From the NCBI RefSeq assembly GCF_000971275.1, contig NZ_LAPV01000009.1, forward strand, positions 1 to 64,000: a DNA stretch of 64,000 nt. The letters run 5' to 3'. Shown piece after piece: positions 1-8,474 of this stretch. Source of the DNA: Devosia psychrophila. Lineage in GTDB: Bacteria; Pseudomonadota; Alphaproteobacteria; Rhizobiales; Devosiaceae. Numbering within the stretch: position 1 is the stretch's first letter; each line of letters begins with the position of its first letter. A program made the translations under genes and the position numbers. Below the pieces are notes generated by a model. It searched no databases and was not told the DNA's origin. It saw nothing but the letters and a program-made list of their open reading frames with translations.

Positions 1-230
1 TGTTGAGCGGCATTGTTCCGGTGATCCCACCCAAAGCCAACCGCAAGAACCCGCCCCCATGCGACTTCAAGGCATACAAGGACCGCAACCGCATCGAACG
101 CATGTTCAACAGGCTCAAGCAGTTCCGCCGCATCGCAACACGCTTCGACAAGACCGCGAAATCCTTCGCGGCCTTCCTCGCCTTAGCCGCTGTAAGGATA
201 TGGATACCGTACTTTGTCAACAGGACCTAG
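1..230 (+). mobile_element. IS5-family transposase, C-terminal part, cut by the window edge
   Basis: The reading frame is open from the left edge and ends with TAG at 228-230. The visible 75 residues carry the C-terminal block of IS5/IS427-type DDE transposases: YKDRNRIERMFNRLKQFRRI, which holds the catalytic glutamate, followed by RFDKTAKSFAAFLALAAVRIW. The N-terminal part lies outside the window, so it cannot be said whether the element is intact. The last bases (GTCAACAGGACCTAG) probably include the terminal inverted repeat, because elements of this group often end at the stop codon. It is transcribed toward rpmG. Confidence 0.85.
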
Positions 231-263
231 CGTCGAGATTAGCATTCTGTACGTTTCGATAGC

Positions 264-296
264 AAAAAGCCCCGCATCGGTGATGCGGGGCTTTTT
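264..296. terminator. Bidirectional rho-independent terminator
   Basis: A perfect GC-rich hairpin (AAAAAGCCCCGCATC, loop GGT, GATGCGGGGCTTTTT) has an A tract on one side and a T tract on the other, so it can work in both directions. It lies between the rightward transposase and the leftward rpmG and is probably the native rpmG terminator. Confidence 0.85.
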
Positions 297-323
297 GATG
301 TCATATAACCGACAGGCGCCAGA

Positions 324-491
324 TTACTTAATCTTGGCTTCCTTGAACTCGACGTGCTTGCGCACTACGGGATCGTACTTGTTGTACGAGAGCTTCTCGG
401 TCTGGGTACGAGCGTTCTTCTTGGTGACGTAGTAGAAGCCAGTATCAGCCGTCGACACGAGCTTGATCTTGACGGAAGCGGCTTTTGCCAT
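324..491 (-). CDS. rpmG: 50S ribosomal protein L33
   Basis: This 55-residue protein is a component of the large ribosomal subunit. Its translation starts [20 protein letters not shown] and continues through [15 protein letters not shown] and [12 protein letters not shown], the full L33 pattern at its usual length. It is the form without the zinc-binding CXXC pairs. The gene is short and easily missed by ORF callers. It is read leftward into the strong terminator at 264-296. The gene order DUF983-rpmG downstream of rnr is common in Rhizobiales. Confidence 0.97.
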   Translation of the reverse strand: MAKAASVKIKLVSTADTGFYYVTKKNARTQTEKLSYNKYDPVVRKHVEFKEAKIK

Positions 492-515
492 TTGTCAGTC
501 CTTACAATAACAACA

Positions 516-536
516 GCGCCGAGGGTTCCCCGGCGC
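516..536 (-). terminator. Hairpin after the rnr-DUF983 operon
   Basis: The stem GCGCCG/CGGCGC with an inner GGG/CCC lies 49 bases past the DUF983 stop codon. On the minus strand it is followed by the moderately T-rich TGTTGTTATTG. It may end the rnr-DUF983 transcript, or may belong to the rpmG leader, because it sits 25 bases upstream of the rpmG start. Confidence 0.45.
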
Positions 537-584
537 CGGAATTTGAGCGCAAACTAAGGATTTGCGTCTGAATGTCAAGCTAGA

Positions 585-974
585 TCAATCGCTCTGGCCG
601 GTGCCGAAACCGTACATGTGGTTGGCCCACTGCAGTCCGACGATGGCGCCCTTGATCGAGGGCAGCAAGGCCAATGGAAGGATAACCGCGAGAGGGACCA
701 TGGTGTAGAGATAGGTCAGCGGATTGACCTGTCCTACCATTTCCATGTGCATCATGGCCAGGATGAGGATGTGGCCAACTATCGTGATGGCGATATAGGG
801 CGGGAAATCGTCGGCGCGGTGCAGGTTGAGCTGCTCGCCGCAGACGTTGCATTCGTCCGCCACCTTTAGGTAGGCGCGGTACAGCTTGCCCTTGCCGCAG
901 TGGGGACACCTGCAGAGGGTGCCACGCCAGATTGCCTGGCCGACGCTGCGCTCTTCGAGACTCTTCGTGCCCAC
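585..974 (-). CDS. DUF983 zinc-ribbon membrane protein
   Basis: This is a small membrane protein of the DUF983 family, of unknown biochemical function. From the proposed GTG start it has 129 residues. Two CXXC pairs (C23/C26 and C42/C45) form a likely zinc ribbon, and two hydrophobic membrane segments follow (about 58-77 and 84-107). I chose the GTG at 974 because AAAGAGG (on the minus strand, about 982-988) sits 7 bases upstream and the rnr stop codon is only 4 bases away, which is typical of coupled genes. An ATG at 1007 would add 11 residues and overlap rnr by 29 bases. It is co-transcribed with rnr. Confidence 0.85.
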   Translation of the reverse strand: MGTKSLEERSVGQAIWRGTLCRCPHCGKGKLYRAYLKVADECNVCGEQLNLHRADDFPPYIAITIVGHILILAMMHMEMVGQVNPLTYLYTMVPLAVILPLALLPSIKGAIVGLQWANHMYGFGTGQSD

Positions 975-978
975 TACA

Positions 979-3264
979 TCACCTCTTTGTACGACCTTTG
1001 GGGCCATAACTCTTAGGTGGGCGCTTCTGGTTCCGTCTGACAGATGACGGATTGCCGCGCGCGCCCTCGGAGAGCAATTCAAAGCGCAGGGCACCGGCCA
1101 CTGGTGCGGCTTCGAGTAGCCGGACGGTTACCCGATCCCCAAGTGCGAATTTCTCGCCGGTACGATCGCCGATCATGGCCTGCTGGTCTTCGGTGTAGCG
1201 ATAGAAATCCTGGCCCAGGGTGGACGCGGGAATGAAGCCATCGGCGCCGGTTTCGAGCAGGCGCACGAACAGGCCGGAGCGGGTGACGCCGGAAATGCGG
1301 CCGTCGAACTTTGCACCGATCTGGGCTGCGAGGAATTGCGCCAGCAGGCGATCGGCGGTTTCACGCTCGGCCATCATGGCGCGGCGCTCGGTGGCCGAGA
1401 TGTGTTGGGCAATGCCCGAGAGGCGCAAGCCCTCGTTTTCGCTGAGGCCGTCGTCGCCAAGGCCCAGGGCCGCAACCAGCGCCCGATGCACGATCAGATC
1501 GGCATAGCGGCGAATCGGCGAGGTGAAGTGGGCGTAGCGGTCGAGGTTGAGGCCAAAGTGGCCGAGGTTTTCGTTGTCGTAGACAGCCTGCGCCTGGCTG
1601 CGCAGCACCATCTCGGACACCTGCTCGACATTTCCGGCCTTACGGGCCTGACGTAGGATGCCGTTGAAGTCGGAAGCGCGAACGCTGTCGGACTTCTTGA
1701 TGGCGATATCGAGCGAACCGAGGAAGTCGCGCAGGGCCTGCAGCTTTTCCGAGCTTGGCTCGTCGTGGACGCGGTAGAGCAGGGGCGAGCGCTTGGCCTC
1801 CAGCGTCTCGGCGGCGGCTACGTTGGCGGCGATCATCATCTCCTCGATGAGGCGATGGGCAACAAGCCGCTCAGGGATGCGGATGTCTTGCACCATGCCC
1901 TTGTCGTCAAGCACGATCTTGCGCTCGGGCAGGTCGAGTTCCAGCGGGCCACGGGCATCGCGGGCTGCGGCCATGGCGTCATAAGCGGCGTAGAGGGGCC
2001 GCAGGATTGGATCGAGCAGCGGGCCGGTCTTGTCATCTGCCTGACCGTCCATCGCCGCCTGGGCCTGCTGGTAGCTCAGCTTGGCGGCCGAGCGCATCAA
2101 GATGCGATGGAAGCTGTGGCTGCGCTTCTTGCCATCTGCACCGATGACCATGCGGACGGCGAGGGCAGCGCGTGGCTCGCCTTCCTTGAGCGAGCACAGC
2201 TCGTTGGAAATGCGCTCGGGCAGCATGGGCACGACGCGGTCGGGGAAATATACCGAGTTGCCGCGCAGGTAGGCTTCGCGATCAAGCGCTGTACCGGGGC
2301 GCACATAGGCGGCGACGTCGGCAATGGCGACATAGACGACGTGACCGCCGGGGTTGGCCAGATCGTCGTCGGGCTGGGCATAGACGGCGTCGTCGTGGTC
2401 CTTGGCATCGAACGGGTCGATAGTGATGAGCGGCAGGTCGCGCCAGTCCTCACGGCCCTTGAGGTTGGCCTCCTTTGCCTCCTCGGCCTCGCGAATCACC
2501 GAGGCGGGGAAGTTGTAGGGGATTTCGAGATTGTGGATGGCGATCAGGCTGACGGCGCCTTCCGACATCGGATTGCCGATGACCTTGGTCACCTTGGCGC
2601 GCGGGATCATCAGCCGGCCGGACAGCTTGACGTCGACTTCGACGAGATCGCCCTCGCTGGCGTCGAGCAGGTCACCCAGCGGGATGCGCATTTCCTTCTG
2701 CTTGCGATCGACCGGGATGAGGCGAGCGCCATCGTCGTCCATGCGGACGATGCCGATCTGGCCCCGACGCGGCTTGTCGAGGATTTTCATCGCCTTGGCG
2801 GTGTAGTGCGGCACGTCGTCTTCGCCGGCATCGATGCGGGCAAGAATACGATCGCCGGGCGCTGGCACGACGCGGGCATCGCGGCCGCTCAGCACGGTGA
2901 CGCGGGGCTTTTCGCCTTCTTCGTCGTTCCACTGAGCCGGATAGGCATGCATGTCATCGGGATCGGAGTCGGCCGGAATGTCGAGTACGGTCACATGGGG
3001 CAGGGCGGCAGTGCGGCGCAACGCCTTGCGAGTGCGCGTGATGATGCCATCGCCCTCCAGTTCGGCCAGCATGGCCTTGAAGGGGCGGCGCATATCGCCA
3101 CGAATGCCGAACACTTTCGCCAGGTCGCGCTTGCCCTTGATGTCAGACTGCTCGGCCAACGCGGCGAGCAGTTGCTCGCGGGTTGGCAGCGTATCGGCGC
3201 GGGGCTGGGACGGACGGCTGGGGCCGGACGTGTTTCTCGGTCTTGCAGGTTTTTTGGTTGTCAT
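979..3264 (-). CDS. rnr: Ribonuclease R
   Basis: RNase R is a processive 3'-to-5' exoribonuclease that degrades structured RNA and takes part in rRNA, tmRNA and mRNA turnover. The 761-residue product (MTTKKPARPRN...) has an N-terminal winged-helix region, a cold-shock OB segment, and the RNB catalytic domain with IDPFDAKDHDDAVYA near residues 283-297, where the aspartates bind magnesium. An S1 domain (RISGVTRSGLFVRLLE, near 650-730) and a short basic tail follow. The open frame extends 141 codons further upstream, but that part runs through the divergent dipeptidase gene, so I start at the ATG at 3264. It is the first gene of a leftward pair with the DUF983 gene. Confidence 0.95.
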   Translation of the reverse strand: MTTKKPARPRNTSGPSRPSQPRADTLPTREQLLAALAEQSDIKGKRDLAKVFGIRGDMRRPFKAMLAELEGDGIITRTRKALRRTAALPHVTVLDIPADSDPDDMHAYPAQWNDEEGEKPRVTVLSGRDARVVPAPGDRILARIDAGEDDVPHYTAKAMKILDKPRRGQIGIVRMDDDGARLIPVDRKQKEMRIPLGDLLDASEGDLVEVDVKLSGRLMIPRAKVTKVIGNPMSEGAVSLIAIHNLEIPYNFPASVIREAEEAKEANLKGREDWRDLPLITIDPFDAKDHDDAVYAQPDDDLANPGGHVVYVAIADVAAYVRPGTALDREAYLRGNSVYFPDRVVPMLPERISNELCSLKEGEPRAALAVRMVIGADGKKRSHSFHRILMRSAAKLSYQQAQAAMDGQADDKTGPLLDPILRPLYAAYDAMAAARDARGPLELDLPERKIVLDDKGMVQDIRIPERLVAHRLIEEMMIAANVAAAETLEAKRSPLLYRVHDEPSSEKLQALRDFLGSLDIAIKKSDSVRASDFNGILRQARKAGNVEQVSEMVLRSQAQAVYDNENLGHFGLNLDRYAHFTSPIRRYADLIVHRALVAALGLGDDGLSENEGLRLSGIAQHISATERRAMMAERETADRLLAQFLAAQIGAKFDGRISGVTRSGLFVRLLETGADGFIPASTLGQDFYRYTEDQQAMIGDRTGEKFALGDRVTVRLLEAAPVAGALRFELLSEGARGNPSSVRRNQKRPPKSYGPKGRTKR

Positions 3265-3358
3265 GTTGAGCGATATGTAGGGGATGATGGGCGGTTTGCC
3301 AAATGGCGCCTCACTTGGTGCTAGACTCAGCTTGATTTCTTGATTCCCGGACCCTGTG

Positions 3359-4402
3359 ATGACCATTCCCTTTTTTGACGGCCACAACGATACCTTGCTG
3401 CGTTTGCTCGAGGCGCCGATTGCCGAGCAGGACAAGCTGTTCATCGAGGGCAACGGGACGGGACACATCGATTTGCCGCGCGCCAAGGCAGCGGGCATGG
3501 CGGGCGGGTTTTTTGCGATGTTTCCGCCGCCTTTGAAGAGCAATTTGGCGACAGTTGCGAACAGTCCGGGCCTGAGCCCCAATCTGCCGCCGGAGCTAGC
3601 GGTGACAGATGCACTGGCGTCGACCAATGGCATGGCATCGGTGATGTTCCGGCTGGAGCGGGCCGGGGCGCTGGCGGTGTGCCGCACTGCGGCAGAAATC
3701 CGCGCGGCGATGGAAAAGGACGCGCTGGCGGCGATCTTTCATATCGAAGGCGCGGAGGCGATCGACACGGATTTCCGCTCGCTGGACGTGCTGTATGCCG
3801 CTGGCCTGCGCTCGATCGGCATAAGCTGGAGCCGGGCCAATGCCTTTGGCACCGGCGTGCCGTTTCGTCATAATGTCGATCCAGACATTGGACCGGGACT
3901 GAGCGATGCCGGCAAGGAGCTGGTGCGGCGGTGTAACGCCATGGGCGTGATGATCGATCTAAGCCATCTCAATGCGGCTGGTTTCCGCGACGTGGCGGCG
4001 GTGAGTTCGCATCCGCTGGTGGCGACGCATTCCAATGTGCACGCTATCTGCCCGCATGCGCGAAACCTCGTCGACTGGCAACTGGCGGCGATCCGCGAAA
4101 CAGGCGGCATAGTGGGGCTGAACTTTGCCACTGGCTTCCTGCGGCCGGACGGCAAGTTCACGACGGACACCGATATCGAATTAATGGTGCGCCATGTCGA
4201 TGCCCTAGTGAAGGCGCTGGGCGAGGATGGCGTGGCGCTGGGCAGCGATTTCGACGGCGCCCAGATGCCGGCGCCGATCGCCGACGTGACCGGTGTGCCC
4301 AAGCTGCTGCAGGCCCTGTTGGACAAAGGCTATGGCGAGCAACTGGTGACCAAGATCGCGCTGGGGAACTGGCTGCGGATGGTCGAGACGGTGATGGGCT
4401 AG
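3359..4402 (+). CDS. Membrane dipeptidase, peptidase family M19
   Basis: This is a zinc-dependent dipeptidase of the renal dipeptidase family, which hydrolyses dipeptides, often with D-residues at the C-terminus. The 347-residue protein shows the M19 ligands in order: the N-terminal HxD (H9, D11 in FDGHNDTLL), the glutamate in HIEGAEAID (about 130), DLSHLN (about 200), ATHSN (about 224) and GSDFDG (about 295). I see no signal peptide, so it is probably cytoplasmic. The ATG at 3359 is preceded in frame by a GTG at 3356 that cannot be excluded. The gene is divergent from rnr and convergent with topA. Confidence 0.9.
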   Translation: MTIPFFDGHNDTLLRLLEAPIAEQDKLFIEGNGTGHIDLPRAKAAGMAGGFFAMFPPPLKSNLATVANSPGLSPNLPPELAVTDALASTNGMASVMFRLERAGALAVCRTAAEIRAAMEKDALAAIFHIEGAEAIDTDFRSLDVLYAAGLRSIGISWSRANAFGTGVPFRHNVDPDIGPGLSDAGKELVRRCNAMGVMIDLSHLNAAGFRDVAAVSSHPLVATHSNVHAICPHARNLVDWQLAAIRETGGIVGLNFATGFLRPDGKFTTDTDIELMVRHVDALVKALGEDGVALGSDFDGAQMPAPIADVTGVPKLLQALLDKGYGEQLVTKIALGNWLRMVETVMG

Positions 4403-4420
4403 AAGGCTGGAGTTCCTGAC

Positions 4421-4449
4421 TTGGCCTCCCCCGTGTTGGGGGAGCCCAA
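4421..4449. terminator. Hairpin between dipeptidase and topA
   Basis: TTGGCCTCCCCC, GTGTT and GGGGGAGCCCAA form a GC-rich hairpin with one C-C mismatch in the short gap between two convergent stop codons. It has no T tract. The CCTCCCCC/GGGGGAGG core resembles the larger intergenic palindromes at 8344 and 19000, so it may be a reduced relative of that repeat. Confidence 0.5.
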
Positions 4450-4462
4450 GAGATAGTTTCCG

Positions 4463-7102
4463 CTAAAAGGGCACGTCTTCGGCCTTTATGGTCTTTTTTG
4501 CCGGCGATTTTTTGGCAGCCGGCTTTTTTTCATCCGTCGCTGCCTTGGTCGCGGTCTTTTTTGCGGCAGGCTTTTTAGCGGCGGCTTTCTTGGCCGGGGC
4601 CTTCTTGATTTTTGTGCCGCTGGCTTCGGCGCGGGCAGCGATCAACTGCAAGGCCTGGTCCAGGGTCACGGCTTCCGGCGCCACGTCCTTGGGGATCGTG
4701 GCGTTGATCTTGCCCTGGTTGACATAGGGGCCGTATTTGCCCGGGCGGACCGTGATGGGTCCGTTGTCGTGCTCGAAGGTCTGGATGGCAGCCACAGAGG
4801 CACCGCCGCCGCGCTTGAAGCCGCCAGCGGCCTTCTGGGCCAACAGGTCGACGGCGCGGTTAAGGCCGACGGTGAAGATTTCCTCGACGTCCGGCAGGTT
4901 GGCATATTTGCCGTCATGCAGGATGAAGGGACCATAGCGGCCGAGACCGGCGACGATGGGCAGGCCGCCATCGGGATGCAGGCCCACATCGCGCGGCAGT
5001 GACAGCAGCTGCAGCGCCTTGTCGAGGGTCATCGCCGCCGGTTCCCAGCCCTTGGGCAAGGACGAGCGTTTCGGCTCCTTGCCGTCGCCGAGCTGGACAT
5101 AGGGACCAAAGCGCCCGGACTTGAGATGGACTTCCTCGCCCGATTCCGGGTCGGTGCCGAGTATGCCGTCGCCGGCTGCAGCTTCCGAGGACGTGCCATT
5201 GGCCGCGTCGGACAGCTGCATGGTGTGCTTGCACTCGGGGTAGTTCGAGCAACCGATGAAGGCGCCGAACTTGCCGAGCTTGAGCGAAAGCTGGCCGGTG
5301 CCACAGGTGGGGCAGAGGCGCGGATCACCACCGTCTTCCTTGGGCGGGAAAATGCGGCTGGCCAGCACCTCATTGAGGGTATCGAGCACTTCGGAGACGC
5401 GCAGATCCTTGATTTCGTCGGTGGCGGCGGTGAAATCCTTCCAGAAATCACGCAGCACGATCTTGTAGTCGAGCTCGCCGGCCGAAACTTGGTCGAGCTG
5501 TTCCTCGAGGCCGGCGGTAAAGCCATATTCGACATAGCGGTTAAAGAAGCTCTCGAGAAAAGCCGTGACGATGCGGCCGCGATCCTCTGGATGCAGTGCC
5601 TTGCCCTCAAGCCGGACATAGTCGCGGTCCTTGAGCGTGGTGAGCGTCGCCGCATAGGTCGAGGGACGGCCGATGCCGAGCTCTTCCATCTTCTTGATCA
5701 GGCTGGCTTCGGTGTAGCGGCTCGGCGGCTGGGTGAAATGCTGCTCGATCTCGACAGCCTTCAGCTCCGGCTTGTCGCCAACGGCCATCGGCGGCAGTTC
5801 GCGATCGTCCTCGTCCTCGGTGTCTTCGTCGGACTTGGCTTCGACACCCCAGAGCTTGAGGAAGCCGGGGAAGGTGACGACGGAGCCGACAGCGCGCAGT
5901 TCGACTGCGCGGCCGGGGACGTTGACGGCGATGTCGACGGTGGTGCGGTCGATCTCGGCAGACTTCATTTGCGACGCCAGCGTACGGCGCCAGATCAGGC
6001 CGTAGAGCTTACTCTGGTCGGCATCGAGATGCAGTTGTTCCGGGCGCTTGAACATATCCGTCGGGCGGATCGCCTCATGCGCCTCCTGGGCGTTCTTGGC
6101 CTTTGTCTGGTAGATGCGCGGCTTGTCCGGGAGGTATTCCTCGCCAAAGTATTTGCCGATCACCGAGCGCGCCATGGCGATGCCTTCGGGCGCCATCTGC
6201 ACGGCGTCGGTACGCATGTAGGTGATGAGACCGTCTTCGTAGAGGCGCTGAGCGATCTGCATGGTGCGCGACGGCGACAGGCCGAGGCGGGAGGAGGCAT
6301 CCTGCTGCAGCGACGAGGTGGTGAAAGGCGCATAGGGATTGCGCTTGGTGGGCTTCTTCTCGACCGAGGAAACGTTGAACTGGCCGCTCTCGATCAGTTT
6401 TTTCAGCTCGGCGGCATTTTCGCCGGTCTTGATATCGAGCTTGTCGGTCTTCTTGCCATCGACCGAGAACAGGCGGGCGAGGAAGCTCTTGCCGGACTGC
6501 GCCAGCTTGGCTTCGACCGACCAGTATTCGTCGGTCTTGAACTTCTCGATCTCGGCTTCGCGGTCCGAGACCAGGCGCAAAGCCACTGACTGCACGCGTC
6601 CGGCCGAGCGGGAGCCTGGCAGCTTGCGCCACAGGATCGGCGAAAGCGTAAAGCCGACGAGATAGTCGAGGGCGCGGCGGGCCAGGTAGGCATCGACCAG
6701 CGGCATGTCGATTTCGCGTGGATTGGCCATCGCGGTGGTGACGGCATCCTTGGTGATGGCGTTGAACACCACGCGCTGAACCGTCATGTCCTTCTTGATC
6801 GACTTCTTGGCCTTGAGCACGTCGAGGATGTGCCACGAAATGGCTTCGCCTTCGCGATCCGGATCGGTTGCGAGAATCAGACCATCGGCGCCCTTGAGCG
6901 CGTTGGATATGTCGGCAAGGCGCTTCTTGGAGGCGGTATCGACCTCCCAGGACATTGCGAAGTCTTCGTCGGGACGAACTGAGCCGTCTTTGGCGGGTAG
7001 GTCGCGGACATGGCCGAACGAGGCGAGGACTTCATAGCCCGAGCCCAGATATTTGTTGATTGTCTTGGCTTTAGCCGGACTTTCAACGACGACGACCTTC
7101 AT
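4463..7102 (-). CDS. topA: DNA topoisomerase I
   Basis: Type IA topoisomerase relaxes negative supercoils through a covalent 5'-phosphotyrosine intermediate. The 879-residue protein begins MKVVVVESPAKAKT with the Toprim glutamate E7, and has the Toprim acidic motif DPDREGEA near residue 110. The catalytic tyrosine lies in ITYMRTDAV near residue 296. A C4 zinc finger (CPTCG...CSNYPEC) and several topoisomerase C-terminal repeats follow. The last 45 residues are a lysine/alanine-rich tail (KKAAAKKPAAKK) that resembles the basic DNA-binding tails of many alphaproteobacterial TopA proteins. I chose ATG 7102 over the upstream ATG at 7120 because the conserved N-terminus begins there. Confidence 0.96.
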   Translation of the reverse strand: MKVVVVESPAKAKTINKYLGSGYEVLASFGHVRDLPAKDGSVRPDEDFAMSWEVDTASKKRLADISNALKGADGLILATDPDREGEAISWHILDVLKAKKSIKKDMTVQRVVFNAITKDAVTTAMANPREIDMPLVDAYLARRALDYLVGFTLSPILWRKLPGSRSAGRVQSVALRLVSDREAEIEKFKTDEYWSVEAKLAQSGKSFLARLFSVDGKKTDKLDIKTGENAAELKKLIESGQFNVSSVEKKPTKRNPYAPFTTSSLQQDASSRLGLSPSRTMQIAQRLYEDGLITYMRTDAVQMAPEGIAMARSVIGKYFGEEYLPDKPRIYQTKAKNAQEAHEAIRPTDMFKRPEQLHLDADQSKLYGLIWRRTLASQMKSAEIDRTTVDIAVNVPGRAVELRAVGSVVTFPGFLKLWGVEAKSDEDTEDEDDRELPPMAVGDKPELKAVEIEQHFTQPPSRYTEASLIKKMEELGIGRPSTYAATLTTLKDRDYVRLEGKALHPEDRGRIVTAFLESFFNRYVEYGFTAGLEEQLDQVSAGELDYKIVLRDFWKDFTAATDEIKDLRVSEVLDTLNEVLASRIFPPKEDGGDPRLCPTCGTGQLSLKLGKFGAFIGCSNYPECKHTMQLSDAANGTSSEAAAGDGILGTDPESGEEVHLKSGRFGPYVQLGDGKEPKRSSLPKGWEPAAMTLDKALQLLSLPRDVGLHPDGGLPIVAGLGRYGPFILHDGKYANLPDVEEIFTVGLNRAVDLLAQKAAGGFKRGGGASVAAIQTFEHDNGPITVRPGKYGPYVNQGKINATIPKDVAPEAVTLDQALQLIAARAEASGTKIKKAPAKKAAAKKPAAKKTATKAATDEKKPAAKKSPAKKTIKAEDVPF

Positions 7103-7301
7103 GGAGTATCCGTTCCGCAACGCTTGGTAAGAAGTGGCGGAACATGGTGGAGCGAGGGGAAGGTGTCAACGGGCGGAAAATGGGGTCTGCGGCGCTCTCT
7201 CTTAGAGAGAGGAAAATTTGCGGCCTTGTTGAAAGCTGTGGCGTTGTCTTGCATCTGCCATACCAGCGGTGCATCGCTGGGGCCTACTAGAGGAGTCTAC
7301 A
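7103..7301. other. Divergent intergenic region topA / aldo-keto reductase
   Basis: These 199 bases hold the promoters of topA (leftward) and the reductase (rightward). A perfect small hairpin CTCTCTC-TTA-GAGAGAG lies at 7195-7211. I could not identify convincing -35/-10 elements. Confidence 0.4.
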
Positions 7302-8327
7302 ATGCAATATCGCAAGCTCGGCAATAGCGGCGCGGTGGTTTCGGCCTACTGCCTCGGCACCATGACCTTTGGCGCGGAATCCGACGAGGCGACGTCGTTC
7401 AAGCTGATGGATGACTATGTGGCGGCTGGCGGCAATTTCATCGACACCGCAAATGTGTATAGCGCTGGCGTGTCGGAGGAGATCGTTGGCAAATGGCTCA
7501 AGGGCAAGAAGCTGCGCGACCTGGTCATCACCACCAAGGGTCGGTTTCCGATGGGCGACGGCCCCAATCATCACGGCCTGTCGCGCAAGAACCTCAATGA
7601 GGCGCTGGATGCGTCTCTGAAGCGGCTTGGCGTCGAGCATATCGACCTCTACCAGATACACGCCTTCGACGCGCTGACGCCGCTGGAGGAAACACTGCGG
7701 TTTCTCGATGATTCTACCCTTAACGGCAAGATTGCCTATTACGGTCTGTCCAACTTTCTCGGCTGGCAGTTGACCAAGGCTGTGTGGCTAGCGAAAGCCA
7801 ATGGCTATCAGCCACCGGTGACGCTGCAGCCGCAATATAACCTGCTGGTGCGCGACATCGAGCATGAGGTGGTGCCGGCGGCGCTGGACGCTGGGATCGG
7901 GCTGCTGCCATGGTCGCCGCTGGGTGGTGGCTGGCTCAGCGGCAAGTACAAGCGTGACCAGATGCCGACCGGCGCAACGCGGCTGGGCGAGAACCCGGCG
8001 CGCGGTATGGAAGCGTTCGACAAGCGCAATTCCAAGTCGGTGACTTGGGACGTGATCGGTGCGGTAGAGGACATCGCAGAAGCACGCCGCGCGACGATGG
8101 CGCAGGTGGCACTTGCCTGGGTGGCGGCGCAGCCGGCGGTGACATCGGTGATCCTCGGGGCGCGGACGACGGAGCAGTTGGCGGATAATCTCGGAGCCGC
8201 GGGATTGGAATTGTCGACCCATGAGATTGCGACGCTGAGTGCTGTTAGCAAGCCGGAGATGTCGGATTATCCGTATGGCGAGGGCGGGATTGGGCAGCGG
8301 AACCGGAAGCTTGAGGGTGGAAGGTAA
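7302..8327 (+). CDS. Aldo/keto reductase, potassium-channel beta-subunit-like group
   Basis: This NADPH-dependent aldo/keto reductase is a (beta/alpha)8 barrel acting on aldehydes or ketones of unknown identity. The 341-residue sequence has the catalytic tetrad D48, Y53 (FIDTANVY), K79 (ITTKG) and H120 (YQIHAFD), and the cofactor segment VILGARTTEQLADNL near the C-terminus. The start MQYRKLGNSG is preceded by AGAGGAG at about 7289-7295. It is divergent from topA across about 200 bases and is a single-gene unit ending at a large palindromic repeat. The substrate cannot be told from sequence. Confidence 0.88.
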   Translation: MQYRKLGNSGAVVSAYCLGTMTFGAESDEATSFKLMDDYVAAGGNFIDTANVYSAGVSEEIVGKWLKGKKLRDLVITTKGRFPMGDGPNHHGLSRKNLNEALDASLKRLGVEHIDLYQIHAFDALTPLEETLRFLDDSTLNGKIAYYGLSNFLGWQLTKAVWLAKANGYQPPVTLQPQYNLLVRDIEHEVVPAALDAGIGLLPWSPLGGGWLSGKYKRDQMPTGATRLGENPARGMEAFDKRNSKSVTWDVIGAVEDIAEARRATMAQVALAWVAAQPAVTSVILGARTTEQLADNLGAAGLELSTHEIATLSAVSKPEMSDYPYGEGGIGQRNRKLEGGR

Positions 8328-8343
8328 GAGTCATTGTTAGAGG

Positions 8344-8470
8344 TACCCCCACCTCGCCTCCCCCTGATGAGGGGGAGGAATCTGGCCGGTGGTTTGGACT
8401 CGATAGTGCCCAATACTTGATGGGATTCCTCCCCCTTTTCAGGGGGAGGCGAGGTGGGGGTATTCTTCCC
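8344..8470. repeat. Long imperfect palindrome, REP/MITE-like, copy A
   Basis: The left arm (about 8344-8382) and right arm (about 8423-8462) are inverted copies with CCTCGCCTCCCC against GGGGAGGCGAGG and GAGGGGGAGGAATC against GATTCCTCCCCCTTTTC. Each arm also contains its own small hairpin. The 27 bases at 8356-8382 are identical to 19015-19041, and both copies end in GTATTCTTCC. It lies between the convergent reductase and dprA, where it could also act as a terminator. Confidence 0.8.
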
Positions 8471-8474
8471 TCGC

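Noticed and set aside
1765-3324. 519-codon open frame on the plus strand inside rnr
   Set aside because: It is antisense to rnr over its whole length and has low-complexity, His/Gly-rich composition typical of GC-rich shadow frames. The minus strand encodes a complete RNase R.
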